64,000 bases of DNA from Flavobacterium sp. N2270. Lineage in GTDB: Bacteria > Bacteroidota > Bacteroidia > Flavobacteriales > Flavobacteriaceae. Positions 56,635 through 64,000 of the stretch are shown here, piece after piece. A program made the translations under genes and the position numbers. Under the pieces are notes generated by a model that searched no databases, was not told the origin of the DNA, and worked only from the letters and a program-made list of their open reading frames with translations. The stretch is from contig NZ_CP110005.1 of NCBI RefSeq assembly GCF_025947225.1, positions 558,001 to 622,000 on the forward strand, read 5' to 3'. Each line of letters starts with the position of its first letter. Position 1 is the stretch's first letter.

Positions 56635-57069
56635 TTTTATTATTTCAAGGTTTACTATTAAACCTCCTCTTTGTTTGTTTTTTGCAATTTCCATGAAGGC
56701 CTTTTTGGAGAGGTCGATTTCTCTTCCTTTTGTAAATGGACCTCTATCGTTAATTGTAACGATAACAGATTTATTATTTACCGTATTGGTTACCTTTAGT
56801 TTTGTTCCAAATTTTAAGGTTTTATGAGCTGCAGTATATTTAGAATTACTAAACACTTGTCCACTTGCTGTTTTTCTTCCATTTAACTTATCTGAATAAT
56901 AAGATGCATGAACATTTTGTTTGTATAATTTAGTTTTATGTGTTTCTAAGCTATCTTGAAAAACAGAAAGAACTATATCTTCTTTTTTAAAAGAACGTTC
57001 TTTTAAAGAAAAACTAAGGGTAAAAAACCCTAAAAGAATGATTAAAAAATATCTTAAATACTTTTTCAT
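56629..57069 (-). CDS. RlpA-like double-psi beta-barrel protein
   Basis: 146 residues. Signal peptide or anchor at about 5-23 (FLIILLGFFTLSFS), then a DPBB domain (about 52-143): HASYYSDKLNGRKTASGQ, FGTKLKV, VIVTINDRGPFTKGREIDLS, the RlpA signature with the catalytic-type Asp. In gamma-proteobacteria RlpA is a septal lytic transglycosylase; this copy lacks a SPOR domain, so targeting to septa is not implied. It has a possible promoter of its own at 57093 and ends a run of minus-strand genes. Confidence 0.9.
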   Translation of the reverse strand: MKKYLRYFLIILLGFFTLSFSLKERSFKKEDIVLSVFQDSLETHKTKLYKQNVHASYYSDKLNGRKTASGQVFSNSKYTAAHKTLKFGTKLKVTNTVNNKSVIVTINDRGPFTKGREIDLSKKAFMEIAKNKQRGGLIVNLEIIKE

Positions 57070-57092
57070 AAAAATTTTTATTTAAGATTTTT

Positions 57093-57100
57093 CAAAAATA
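57093..57100 (-). promoter_or_regulatory. -7 element before the RlpA-like gene
   Basis: Minus-strand TATTTTTG, 24 bp before the ATG at 57069; no TTG at -33. Confidence 0.4.
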
Positions 57101-57107
57101 GTGCCAA

Positions 57108-57533
57108 TTAGTTAAACCAGCTTGCCCAAGGTAATCTAGCTAATATTAAAACTAACCCTAACGTATAAAAGAGAGCAATTTTCTTAAATTTACCATTATT
57201 ACTTTCTTCTTTTTTATGTTTAGACCAACCTATAGTGATTAAAGCAATTGCTATAATATTTATTAACGGATGCTCTATAGAAGTAAGTCTTAAAGCAGCG
57301 TCTTTCATATTCCCTGCAGAATCAAAACCTAAAGGAGAAATAAAATAGAGTATCAATCCAATAAGTAATTGAAAATGAGTTAATATTATGGTAAATAAAG
57401 AGATTCTTAAATCTTTTGTGCTAAATACTCTTTTTGAAACTACTCCAGAAATGGCATTAATAGATGCTAAAAGTAAAATAGATAAAACAATATAAGCAAA
57501 TATTGAATGTGCAGGTTGTAAAATTTGATACAT
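57108..57533 (-). CDS. Small four-helix membrane protein, function unknown
   Basis: 141 residues with four hydrophobic segments (about 9-29, 45-67, 86-104, 118-136). Each of the first three contains or borders a His: LQPAHSIFAY, IILTHFQLLIG and TSIEHPLINI, plus the terminal RLPWASW. Bacteroidetes homologues are sometimes named cytochrome b-like; His pairs in membrane helices would suit heme binding, but no cytochrome motif is certain. A -7 element (57554) precedes it within a run of same-strand genes. Confidence 0.75.
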   Translation of the reverse strand: MYQILQPAHSIFAYIVLSILLLASINAISGVVSKRVFSTKDLRISLFTIILTHFQLLIGLILYFISPLGFDSAGNMKDAALRLTSIEHPLINIIAIALITIGWSKHKKEESNNGKFKKIALFYTLGLVLILARLPWASWFN

Positions 57534-57553
57534 AAATAGGTGTTTTAGTTTAA

Positions 57554-57561
57554 CAAATATA
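57554..57561 (-). promoter_or_regulatory. -7 element before the four-helix membrane protein gene
   Basis: Minus-strand TATATTTG, 21 bp before the ATG at 57533; no TTG at -33. Confidence 0.4.
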
Positions 57562-57569
57562 ATTAAATA

Positions 57570-59207
57570 TTAATTCTTAAATTCATTTAATAAAAAAGAA
57601 GTTGAAGCGTCGTGATTTGATTTTACACCAAAGTTTAGCTCTTTTATTATTGTAGATGCCAATTTTTTTCCTAGCTCAACTCCCCATTGATCATAACTAA
57701 AGATGTTCCAAATAACACCTTGAACAAATATTTTATGCTCATACATTGCAATTAGTGAACCTAAATTTTCAGGCGTTAATTTGTCTATCAATATAGTATT
57801 TGAAGGCTTATTACCTTTAAAAACTTTAAAAGGAGCCAGTTTTTGAACCTCTTCAAAAGAGCAGCCTTCTTTAGTTAATTCTTCCTTTACCTCTTCTAAT
57901 GATTTTCCGTTTAACAACGCTTCTGATTGCGCAAAAAAATTTGCCATAAACTCATTATGTTTATGCATTGAAGCAGAAAGTGGTTTTTTAAAACCTATAA
58001 AATCTACAGGAATAATTTTTGTTCCTTGATGAAATAACTGAAAAAATGCATGTTGAGCATTCGTTCCTGGTTCTCCCCAAACAATTTGAGAAGTTTGGTA
58101 ATTAACCTCTTCACCATTTCTATCAATGTTTTTTCCATTACTTTCCATTACACTTTGTTGTAAATAAGAAGGTAATTTTTGTAAATATTGCGAATAAGGA
58201 ATCACCGCTTCGGTCTCAGCTTTTAAAAAATTATTGTTCCAAATACCTATTAAAGCAAGTAAAACAGGTATATTTTTATCAAAAGATGATTCTTTAAAAT
58301 GCAAATCCATTTCATTTGCTCCTTTTAGTAATTTTTCGAAATTATCAAAACCAAGACTTAAACTTATTGTTAAACCAACTGCACTCCATAATGAAAAACG
58401 ACCACCAACCCAGTCCCAAATAGGGAAAACAAAATTTTTATTTACCCCAAATGACAACGCTTCTTCTACATTCGCTGTAACTGCAACAAAATGATCATCT
58501 GCGCTTATAATTTTATCAGAACTCAACAACCACTCTTTAATTAAACGAGCGTTATCTATAGTTTCTCTTGTAGTAAATGTTTTAGAAACTACTACAATTA
58601 ATGTAGTCTCTGGATTTAATTTTTTTAATACTTCTTGAACAAAGTCAGCATCAGCATTTGAAATAAAATGCGTTTGTAAGTGATTTTTATAATAGCTCAA
58701 TCCATTTACAACCATTGACGGGCCAAGATCAGAACCACCAATACCAATATTAATAACATCAGTAAATACCTTTCCTGAGTTTCCTTTTAAATTTCCTTTT
58801 ATAACTTGATTAGAGAATTTTTCAATCTCTCTTTTAACTCTATAAACTTCAGGAACAACGTTTACTCCATTCACTAAAAAAGATTCTGTTTCTTTAGCAC
58901 GTAAAGCCATATGAAGAACTGCTCTATTTTCAGTTTCATTTATGTTTTCTCCTTGAAAATAAGAAGTAATACTTTGTTTTAAATTTAACTCATTGGCTAA
59001 ATCTATTAAAAGCTCTTTGGTTTTATTATCAATTCTGTTTTTAGAATAATCCAGTAAAAACTGTTCCCATTTTACATGAAAGTTTTCTACTCTTGAATCA
59101 TCAAGAGCAAAAAAATCATTCATTTCTGAATTCTTTATTTTACCAAAATGTTTTTCAAGTGCTTTCCAAGCAACTGTTTGGGTAGGGTTTATGTTGGATA
59201 GAATCAT
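57570..59207 (-). CDS. pgi: Glucose-6-phosphate isomerase
   Basis: 545 residues; interconverts glucose-6-P and fructose-6-P. Seen: INIGIGGSDLGPSMV (about 152-166), VVSKTFTTRETIDNA, catalytic Glu in QQSVMESNGKNIDR, His in GEPGTNAQHAFFQLFHQG, and the C-terminal DQWGVELGKKLA with Lys. Length is normal for the bacterial enzyme. It starts 2 bp after the M23 peptidase gene, in the middle of a tightly packed operon with genes of unrelated function. Confidence 0.97.
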   Translation of the reverse strand: MILSNINPTQTVAWKALEKHFGKIKNSEMNDFFALDDSRVENFHVKWEQFLLDYSKNRIDNKTKELLIDLANELNLKQSITSYFQGENINETENRAVLHMALRAKETESFLVNGVNVVPEVYRVKREIEKFSNQVIKGNLKGNSGKVFTDVINIGIGGSDLGPSMVVNGLSYYKNHLQTHFISNADADFVQEVLKKLNPETTLIVVVSKTFTTRETIDNARLIKEWLLSSDKIISADDHFVAVTANVEEALSFGVNKNFVFPIWDWVGGRFSLWSAVGLTISLSLGFDNFEKLLKGANEMDLHFKESSFDKNIPVLLALIGIWNNNFLKAETEAVIPYSQYLQKLPSYLQQSVMESNGKNIDRNGEEVNYQTSQIVWGEPGTNAQHAFFQLFHQGTKIIPVDFIGFKKPLSASMHKHNEFMANFFAQSEALLNGKSLEEVKEELTKEGCSFEEVQKLAPFKVFKGNKPSNTILIDKLTPENLGSLIAMYEHKIFVQGVIWNIFSYDQWGVELGKKLASTIIKELNFGVKSNHDASTSFLLNEFKN

Positions 59208-59209
59208 TA

Positions 59210-60433
59210 TTAATTAACCTCTATATTATCTAATTCTTCTTTTAAAGGTTTTATATATTGTAAATATTTTCCTTTAACACTTTCGTTCATAGGTTCGGTA
59301 TTCGGTAGTTTTAAACGAAGTGGATCAACTTGAACTCCATTTTTCCAAAAACGATAACAAACATGAGGTCCTGTAGCTAAACCTGTACTTCCAACTTTAC
59401 CAATAATTTGACCTTGCGTAACATGTTGACCTCTTTTTACCAAAATTTTAGACATGTGAAGGTATTGTGTAGAATATGTACTGTTATGTTTTATTTTAAC
59501 ATAATTTCCATTACCAGCCGTGTAACCTGTTCTTTCAACAACACCTGTTGCTGTTGTTTTAATTGGTGTTCCATGAGCTGCAGCATAATCTGTTCCGTTA
59601 TGTGCTTTCCATCTTTGCTGTACAGGGTGAAATCTTCTTCCTGAAAACTTAGATGATATTCTAAAGAAGTCTAAAGGCGCTTTAAGAAACATACTTTTTA
59701 AGCCTCTACCATTCTCGTCATAATAACTGTATTCTTTTTGAGAATCAGATGTTTTGTAAGGAAAAGCATAATATTTTTTTCCTTTGTGTTCAAAAAAAGA
59801 TGATTCAATTCTTTCAACACCAACATATATAGAATCTTCAATGAATTTTTCGTAAATAGTAACTGCAAAATTATCATCTTTTTGAATTTTGAAAAAGTCA
59901 ATTGAATAAGCGTATACACTAGCTAACTTTGGCGCTAAAGAAGCGCTCACCCCAGCTTTACTTAAAGTTTCAGACAATGAACCATCAATTTTAGCTGCAA
60001 TTGTTCTTCTTTTAATTGTTGTTGGCCTTTCCTTATTAACTACGCTTACTGAGTCTCTAAAATCGATAAGTGTATAGTTAATTTTATTATTTACATAAAC
60101 AAAAGCTTTTATATTTTTTGGATTTTCTTTATCTAAAAAAATAAAATAAGGCTTACCTGCTTTAATTGTTCTTGGATTAAATGAACTTCTAATTTTATCT
60201 GTTACTTGATGCACATTTAAACTATCAGGAAAAATATACTTATCCATTATTGTCCCAAAAACATCTCCCGATTTAATAGTATCTTTTAACACTTCATAGT
60301 CATTAAAGGTAAGACCAAAGTCTTTAACTATAACTTCTTTTTTTTGTTCAATAATTGGCGTAGAATCTTCTCCCTTTTCTTTTATACAAGAGGCAAAAAG
60401 GCTTAAAAAAATTAATGCAGATAAATATTTCAA
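59210..60433 (-). CDS. M23-family zinc metallopeptidase lipoprotein
   Basis: 407 residues. Lipoprotein signal (lipobox FASC, Cys about 16). The C-terminal LytM/peptidase M23 domain (about 270-370) has the zinc ligands HNGTDYAAAHG (His, Asp), YLHMSKI and ATGPHVCYRF. The N-terminal two-thirds contain OapA/LysM-like regulatory segments, as in long Bacteroidetes M23 proteins. All catalytic ligands are present, so it is likely an active murein endopeptidase in the periplasm. 18 bp after the tryptophan dioxygenase gene. Confidence 0.93.
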   Translation of the reverse strand: MKYLSALIFLSLFASCIKEKGEDSTPIIEQKKEVIVKDFGLTFNDYEVLKDTIKSGDVFGTIMDKYIFPDSLNVHQVTDKIRSSFNPRTIKAGKPYFIFLDKENPKNIKAFVYVNNKINYTLIDFRDSVSVVNKERPTTIKRRTIAAKIDGSLSETLSKAGVSASLAPKLASVYAYSIDFFKIQKDDNFAVTIYEKFIEDSIYVGVERIESSFFEHKGKKYYAFPYKTSDSQKEYSYYDENGRGLKSMFLKAPLDFFRISSKFSGRRFHPVQQRWKAHNGTDYAAAHGTPIKTTATGVVERTGYTAGNGNYVKIKHNSTYSTQYLHMSKILVKRGQHVTQGQIIGKVGSTGLATGPHVCYRFWKNGVQVDPLRLKLPNTEPMNESVKGKYLQYIKPLKEELDNIEVN

Positions 60434-60451
60434 TTGTAATGTTTTTTGTAA

Positions 60452-61381
60452 TTATAAATTTTCTCCCCAGTTATCCATTTCTTCTTTTGTCCATAATTCA
60501 GGAAAGAAAATTCTTTTTTGATATTTTGGTAACATGTATTTTTTCCAATCACTTCCGCCTGTAGCTTCATGATTCCCTGGAACACTTTCAATATATTTTT
60601 TAGCAGCATTAAAATGACCCATTACCCATGTAATATTGACCGTTTCATCGTAATGACGCATTGCTTTAATAAGTTCTGTATTTTGTTGATCTGCTTCAGG
60701 AAGTTCCTTGAATTTTCTCCAAACATTTATGGTGTTATATTCTTCCATAAAACTCAAGAACATTTTTTTGTATTTCTTTTCAAAACCTGTTAAAAGAAAT
60801 GATTTTTCACCTGTATGATAATCTTTACCTGCAGCTTGCCAATATAAATGTTCAAAAGCATGATCGTAAGGCGTATTTCTGTCAATATTGTCTCTAAATC
60901 TTCTATCAATAAGGTTAATTAAATCAGTAGAAGCAAATTCAATCAATCTATATTGTGCACTTTGAAAACCACTTGCAGGCGTTAAAGTATTTCTAAATTT
61001 TAGATACTGCTCAGGCTCCATACCATCCATCATAATTGTAAAGGAAGTGGTAAGCATATCAAAATATCTACTAATTCTTCCTAGTTTTTCTGTAAAAAAA
61101 GAAGTTGATGGTTTTTCTTTATGAGACAATTGGTCGATTTCCCATAAAATCATTTTAAACAACAATTCGTTTACTTGATGATACATGATAAACACCATTT
61201 CATCTGGTAAAGTTGTTCTTTGAATTTGCAGATTTAAAAGAGCATCCGTTTGAATATAATCCCAATAATTTATTGGTTTAGACCAAAGAAGTCCTTCTAA
61301 ATGTGTTTCTGTATTTTGATTAATATCAGAGAATTTTTTTTCAATTTTTTCTAATTGATCTTTATATTTTTCTAATTCCAT
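60452..61381 (-). CDS. kynA: Tryptophan 2,3-dioxygenase
   Basis: 309 residues; heme enzyme opening the indole ring of Trp to N-formylkynurenine. Seen: NYWDYIQTDALLNLQ (about 38-52), FIMYHQVNELLFKMILWEI with the active-site His, RFRNTLTPASGFQSAQYR (substrate region), and NITWVMGHFNAAKKYI with the proximal heme His. Length fits the Bacteroidetes branch. No kynureninase or formamidase is nearby. Its ATG overlaps the stop of the DUF3108 gene (TAATG). Confidence 0.93.
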   Translation of the reverse strand: MELEKYKDQLEKIEKKFSDINQNTETHLEGLLWSKPINYWDYIQTDALLNLQIQRTTLPDEMVFIMYHQVNELLFKMILWEIDQLSHKEKPSTSFFTEKLGRISRYFDMLTTSFTIMMDGMEPEQYLKFRNTLTPASGFQSAQYRLIEFASTDLINLIDRRFRDNIDRNTPYDHAFEHLYWQAAGKDYHTGEKSFLLTGFEKKYKKMFLSFMEEYNTINVWRKFKELPEADQQNTELIKAMRHYDETVNITWVMGHFNAAKKYIESVPGNHEATGGSDWKKYMLPKYQKRIFFPELWTKEEMDNWGENL

Positions 61382-62151
61382 TATTTTTTTACTTTTAAAG
61401 TGCTTTTTAAACCTTTAAATGTTTCAATATCTGCTTTTAAAGAACCTACTGCTAAACTAGCTTTTAATCTTATTGGAATTTTGTTTTCATCATCTGATAT
61501 CCAAACAGTTAAACTCTCATCTTCCTTAAAAACTCTTCCTGCTTGTACATAAGGTCTAAATATCATACAAGAAACTTTACCAAATTTAGTTTTTATATCC
61601 TCTCTACCAAGAAATTTTAACTTAAACTTTGTAATTTCATCGTCAAAAAACATGTCTATATAAATAGCTTCTCCTGTTTTTAATTTATCAATTTTTGGGT
61701 GATTTCTTAAATAATAAAACGCTGAAACAATATCTTGAACATCTTCAGTTACAGAAAATGTTTTTTCTGTATTCTTTTTATAATCTTTAACCAATACAGT
61801 ATTGCTATTTTGATTAAAAAAGCCTTCTTGATGTTTGGTATAACCGCCTTCATCAATTTTTCTTAAAAACTGATAAGGTTTATTAGTGGTTTTATCAAAA
61901 TAACTTTGATAATCATCATCTACCTCAAAGAAAAATTTTGTCATTCCAACAGTATACCCCTTTCCTATAACGTGATGTACTTTTTTATTGTTTTTGACAG
62001 CTTCCTTTACTTCTAAAGTAGCGTATCCAGCATTAACTAAACCATAATGAATTCTTAATTTAATAAATTCACCGGTTGTGTAAGATTTTTCTTGCGACAC
62101 AAAAGAATTTGTAGTAATGAAAAGCAGTAATAAAAGTCCTATTTTTTTCAT
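61381..62151 (-). CDS. DUF3108 family exported protein
   Basis: 256 residues. Signal peptide about 1-19 (ITTNSFVSQ). The mature part is a beta-rich domain (about 20-250), with FKLRIHYGLVNAGYATLEVK near the start and YVQAGRVFKEDESLTVWISD near the end, the DUF3108 signatures. Members are periplasmic or outer-membrane-associated and lack an assigned function. First gene of a tight operon (with kynA, M23 peptidase and pgi); promoter at 62191-62221. Confidence 0.9.
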   Translation of the reverse strand: MKKIGLLLLLFITTNSFVSQEKSYTTGEFIKLRIHYGLVNAGYATLEVKEAVKNNKKVHHVIGKGYTVGMTKFFFEVDDDYQSYFDKTTNKPYQFLRKIDEGGYTKHQEGFFNQNSNTVLVKDYKKNTEKTFSVTEDVQDIVSAFYYLRNHPKIDKLKTGEAIYIDMFFDDEITKFKLKFLGREDIKTKFGKVSCMIFRPYVQAGRVFKEDESLTVWISDDENKIPIRLKASLAVGSLKADIETFKGLKSTLKVKK

Positions 62152-62190
62152 AATTTATTCGTTTTGTATTATAAATTGCAATTTCTGTTC

Positions 62191-62221
62191 CAAAAATACT
62201 AAAACAAAAAAACCCAGTCAA
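62191..62221 (-). promoter_or_regulatory. Promoter of the DUF3108-kynA operon
   Basis: Minus-strand TTG (62221-62219), a 20-bp spacer, TATTTTTG (62198-62191). The TTG straddles stem and loop of the preceding terminator. Confidence 0.65.
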
Positions 62222-62320
62222 AATAATGACTGAGTTTTTATGCTATTAACCAACCAAAAAACTATAAATTATGAAAATTTACTTACAATAAATAAGGGTA
62301 ACTACTCCCTCATTTTTGCG
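62204..62320 (-). ncRNA. Candidate small RNA C with terminator
   Basis: Transcription would begin near 62320 downstream of the promoter at 62325-62356. It would end after a 10-bp hairpin (AACTCAGTCA / TGACTGGGTT, positions 62236-62211, one G-U pair) and a T tract. The RNA, about 115 nt, has no ORF longer than a few codons. A GGG...CCC hairpin lies near its 5' end, and it has a U/G-rich stretch (TTTTTTGGTTGGTTAATAGC) just before the terminator. It is distinct from the leader of the DUF3108 gene, which has its own promoter. Family not recognised. Confidence 0.55.
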
Positions 62321-62324
62321 AGTG

Positions 62325-62356
62325 CAAATGTACTGTTGTTTTTAAATTATTCTCAA
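62325..62356 (-). promoter_or_regulatory. Promoter of small RNA C
   Basis: Minus-strand TTG (62356-62354), a 21-bp spacer, TACATTTG (62332-62325), in a gene-free gap. Confidence 0.6.
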
Positions 62357-62441
62357 CAAAAAATCAACTTTAACATTTTTAACACAAAAAATACTTTTTA
62401 AATTATTGGTTTATTGTATTATTCTCAATTATTATTGCTTT

Positions 62442-63605
62442 TTATAACGTTCCTCGCAATTCTTGCTCTCTCTCAATTGATTCAAAAAGAGCTTTAAAGT
62501 TACCTGCACCAAATCCTCTTGCTCCCATTCTTTGAATTACTTCAAAAAATAATGTAGGTCTATCTTCAATAGGTTTAGTGAAAATTTGTAATAAATACCC
62601 TTCTTCGTCAGCATCGATCATGATGCCTAATTTTTGAAGCTCATTGATATCTTCTTTAAATTTATGCATGTGATCTTTTAATCGATCTGGAATTGCATCA
62701 TAATAAGCTTGAGGTGGGGTGCTTAAAAACTCTATACCTCTAGAGCGCATATCGGCAACTGTTTTAATAATATCATCGGTAGCAACTGCGATGTGTTGAA
62801 CTCCTTCGTCTTCATAAAAATCTAAATATTCTTCAATTTGTGAACGTTTTTTACCGTTTGCAGGCTCATTAATTGGAAATTTAATTCTACCGTTTCCGTT
62901 AGACATTACTTTAGACATTAAAGCTGAATATTCAGTAGTAATTTGTTTGTCGTCGAATGAAAGAAAGTTCACAAACCCCATTACATCTTCAAACCATTTT
63001 ACCGCCTCGTTCATTCTGTTCCACCCAGTGTTTCCAACCATATGATCGATAAATTTTAACCCTACTGGCTCTGGGTTGTAATCTGATTTCCATTCACTAT
63101 ATCCTGGCAAAAAGATTCCATTATAATTTTTACGTTCTACAAAAACAAAAACTGTTTCCCCGTAAGCGCCATAAATTCCTGCACGAACTACTTCTCCGTT
63201 TTCATCTTTTTCTACTACTGGTTCAAAATAAGGTTTTGCTCCTCGTTTTGTAGTTTCTTCAAATGCTGAACGTGCATCTTCAACCCAAAGCGCAATTACT
63301 TTAACACCATCTCCATGTTTTTTTACATGTTCACCTATAGGCGATTTGCTATTTAAAGCAGTTGTTAACACAATGCGGATTTTATCTTGTTTTAAAACAT
63401 ACGATGCTCTATCTCTTACGCCGGTTTCTAATCCTGCGTAAGCAAGAGATTGAAATCCAAATGCTGTTTTGTAAAAATGTGCTGCTTGTTTTGCATTACC
63501 TACATAAAACTCAACATAATCTGTCCCTAGAAGGGGAAGGAAATCTTGCGCTCCTTCGAATATTTTTTCTAAACCGTAGTTTACTGATTTTAATTCTTCA
63601 CTCAT
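62442..63605 (-). CDS. hpd: 4-hydroxyphenylpyruvate dioxygenase
   Basis: 387 residues; converts 4-hydroxyphenylpyruvate to homogentisate in tyrosine degradation. Two vicinal-oxygen-chelate domains; the iron ligands are visible as His in LKFIDHMVGNT, His in DEGVQHIAVATDD and Glu in RPTLFFEVIQR. C-terminal RMGARGFGAGNFKALFESIE is the family's closing helix. Starts 50 bp after hmgA on the same strand; the two catalyse consecutive steps and are probably one operon. Confidence 0.96.
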   Translation of the reverse strand: MSEELKSVNYGLEKIFEGAQDFLPLLGTDYVEFYVGNAKQAAHFYKTAFGFQSLAYAGLETGVRDRASYVLKQDKIRIVLTTALNSKSPIGEHVKKHGDGVKVIALWVEDARSAFEETTKRGAKPYFEPVVEKDENGEVVRAGIYGAYGETVFVFVERKNYNGIFLPGYSEWKSDYNPEPVGLKFIDHMVGNTGWNRMNEAVKWFEDVMGFVNFLSFDDKQITTEYSALMSKVMSNGNGRIKFPINEPANGKKRSQIEEYLDFYEDEGVQHIAVATDDIIKTVADMRSRGIEFLSTPPQAYYDAIPDRLKDHMHKFKEDINELQKLGIMIDADEEGYLLQIFTKPIEDRPTLFFEVIQRMGARGFGAGNFKALFESIEREQELRGTL

Positions 63606-63655
63606 GATCTTATATTTTTTAAGCTAAATTGCTTTTTAATGTTGTTTATCTATTT

Positions 63656-64000
63656 TTAGTCTAACCAAGATTGATAATATTTTTCATCTGCAATTTTCAT
63701 TGCTTCTTCTGTAACCATTAAAGGCTTAAATGTATCAACCATTACAGCTAATTCTTGTGTTTCTGTTTTACCAATACTTCTCTCTGCTGCACCTGGATGT
63801 GGGCCGTGAGCTATCCCTGCAGGATGTAAAGAAATATGCCCTGCTTCAATATCATTTCGGCTCATAAAATCACCATCTACATAATATAAAACCTCATCGG
63901 CATCAATATTACTATGATTGTAAGGAGCAGGAATTGATAATGGATGGTAATCGTATAATCTTGGAACAAACGAACAAATTACAAATGCATTTGTTTCGAA
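63656..64000 (-). CDS. hmgA: Homogentisate 1,2-dioxygenase (C-terminal part; 5' end outside window)
   Basis: 115 codons are visible and the frame is still open at the right edge, so the start lies outside; an internal Met at 63865 is not the start. Seen: FVPRLYDYHPLSIPAPYNHS, ADEVLYYVDGDF and HISLHPAGIAHGPHPGA, containing the metal-site His and Glu region of homogentisate dioxygenases. Opens the aromatic ring of homogentisate to maleylacetoacetate, directly after the hpd step. Confidence 0.93.
   Translation of the reverse strand, partial: FETNAFVICSFVPRLYDYHPLSIPAPYNHSNIDADEVLYYVDGDFMSRNDIEAGHISLHPAGIAHGPHPGAAERSIGKTETQELAVMVDTFKPLMVTEEAMKIADEKYYQSWLD

Noticed and set aside
63656-63865. A 69-codon complete small gene at the right edge
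   Set aside because: The frame continues upstream to base 64000 with homogentisate dioxygenase sequence; the Met is internal.

Overview
This AT-rich window is chromosomal DNA from a member of the Flavobacteriaceae, most like Flavobacterium. Three things point there. Long secreted proteins carry C-terminal type IX secretion (T9SS) sorting regions. Many intergenic regions carry the Bacteroidetes promoter -7 element TAnnTTTG, often with a TTG 17-21 bp upstream. Gene sets and orders such as rnc / IPExxxVDY protein / pyk and sdhC-sdhA-sdhB are flavobacterial. I see no prophage, IS element, CRISPR array, rRNA or tRNA; nearly everything is core chromosome.

Layout. 1-8438: two large minus-strand secreted proteins, an M43 metalloprotease running off the left edge and a 1515-residue multi-domain protein; both share a long C-terminal module. 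8546-13443: recX, thiL, glyS, a membrane-anchored coiled-coil protein and a ComF protein. 13511-15878: an Ig-like lipoprotein convergent with a nitrilase-family amidase. 15942-19656: succinate dehydrogenase operon sdhC-sdhA-sdhB. 19798-23322: a lipoprotein and a large BNR/Asp-box protein. 23449-26598: aminopeptidase P, an alpha/beta hydrolase without an ATG start, and an MscS channel. 26608-35387: a two-part AddAB/RecB-like nuclease-helicase pair separated by ompA and kbl. 35495-40588: superoxide dismutase, PurF, a PfkB kinase, RNase HI and PurN. 40764-45970: acpP, fabF, rnc, an IPExxxVDY protein, pyruvate kinase and a BI-1 family protein. 46021-49175: DNA polymerase IV and a multi-pass membrane protein usually labelled 'recombinase'. 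49247-56519: a CYTH protein and a complete RND efflux operon with a GbsR/MarR regulator at its head and a TetR regulator beyond its end. 56629-62151: a six-gene run with RlpA-like, membrane, pgi, M23 peptidase, tryptophan 2,3-dioxygenase and DUF3108 genes. 62442-64000: hpd and the 3' part of hmgA (tyrosine degradation).

The least explained parts are non-coding. Between sodB and purF lie two tandem minus-strand small transcription units (about 36170-36253 and 36366-36452). They share an identical 43-nt core but end in terminator hairpins of different sequence and equal architecture. A third candidate small RNA with a good promoter and terminator lies at 62204-62320. A strong terminator-like hairpin sits inside the first 20 codons of rnc. 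In two places the promoter of the next gene uses bases within the preceding terminator for its -33 TTG.

All function calls come from reading protein motifs, not from database searches. Promoter and RNA calls are pattern-based and untested.
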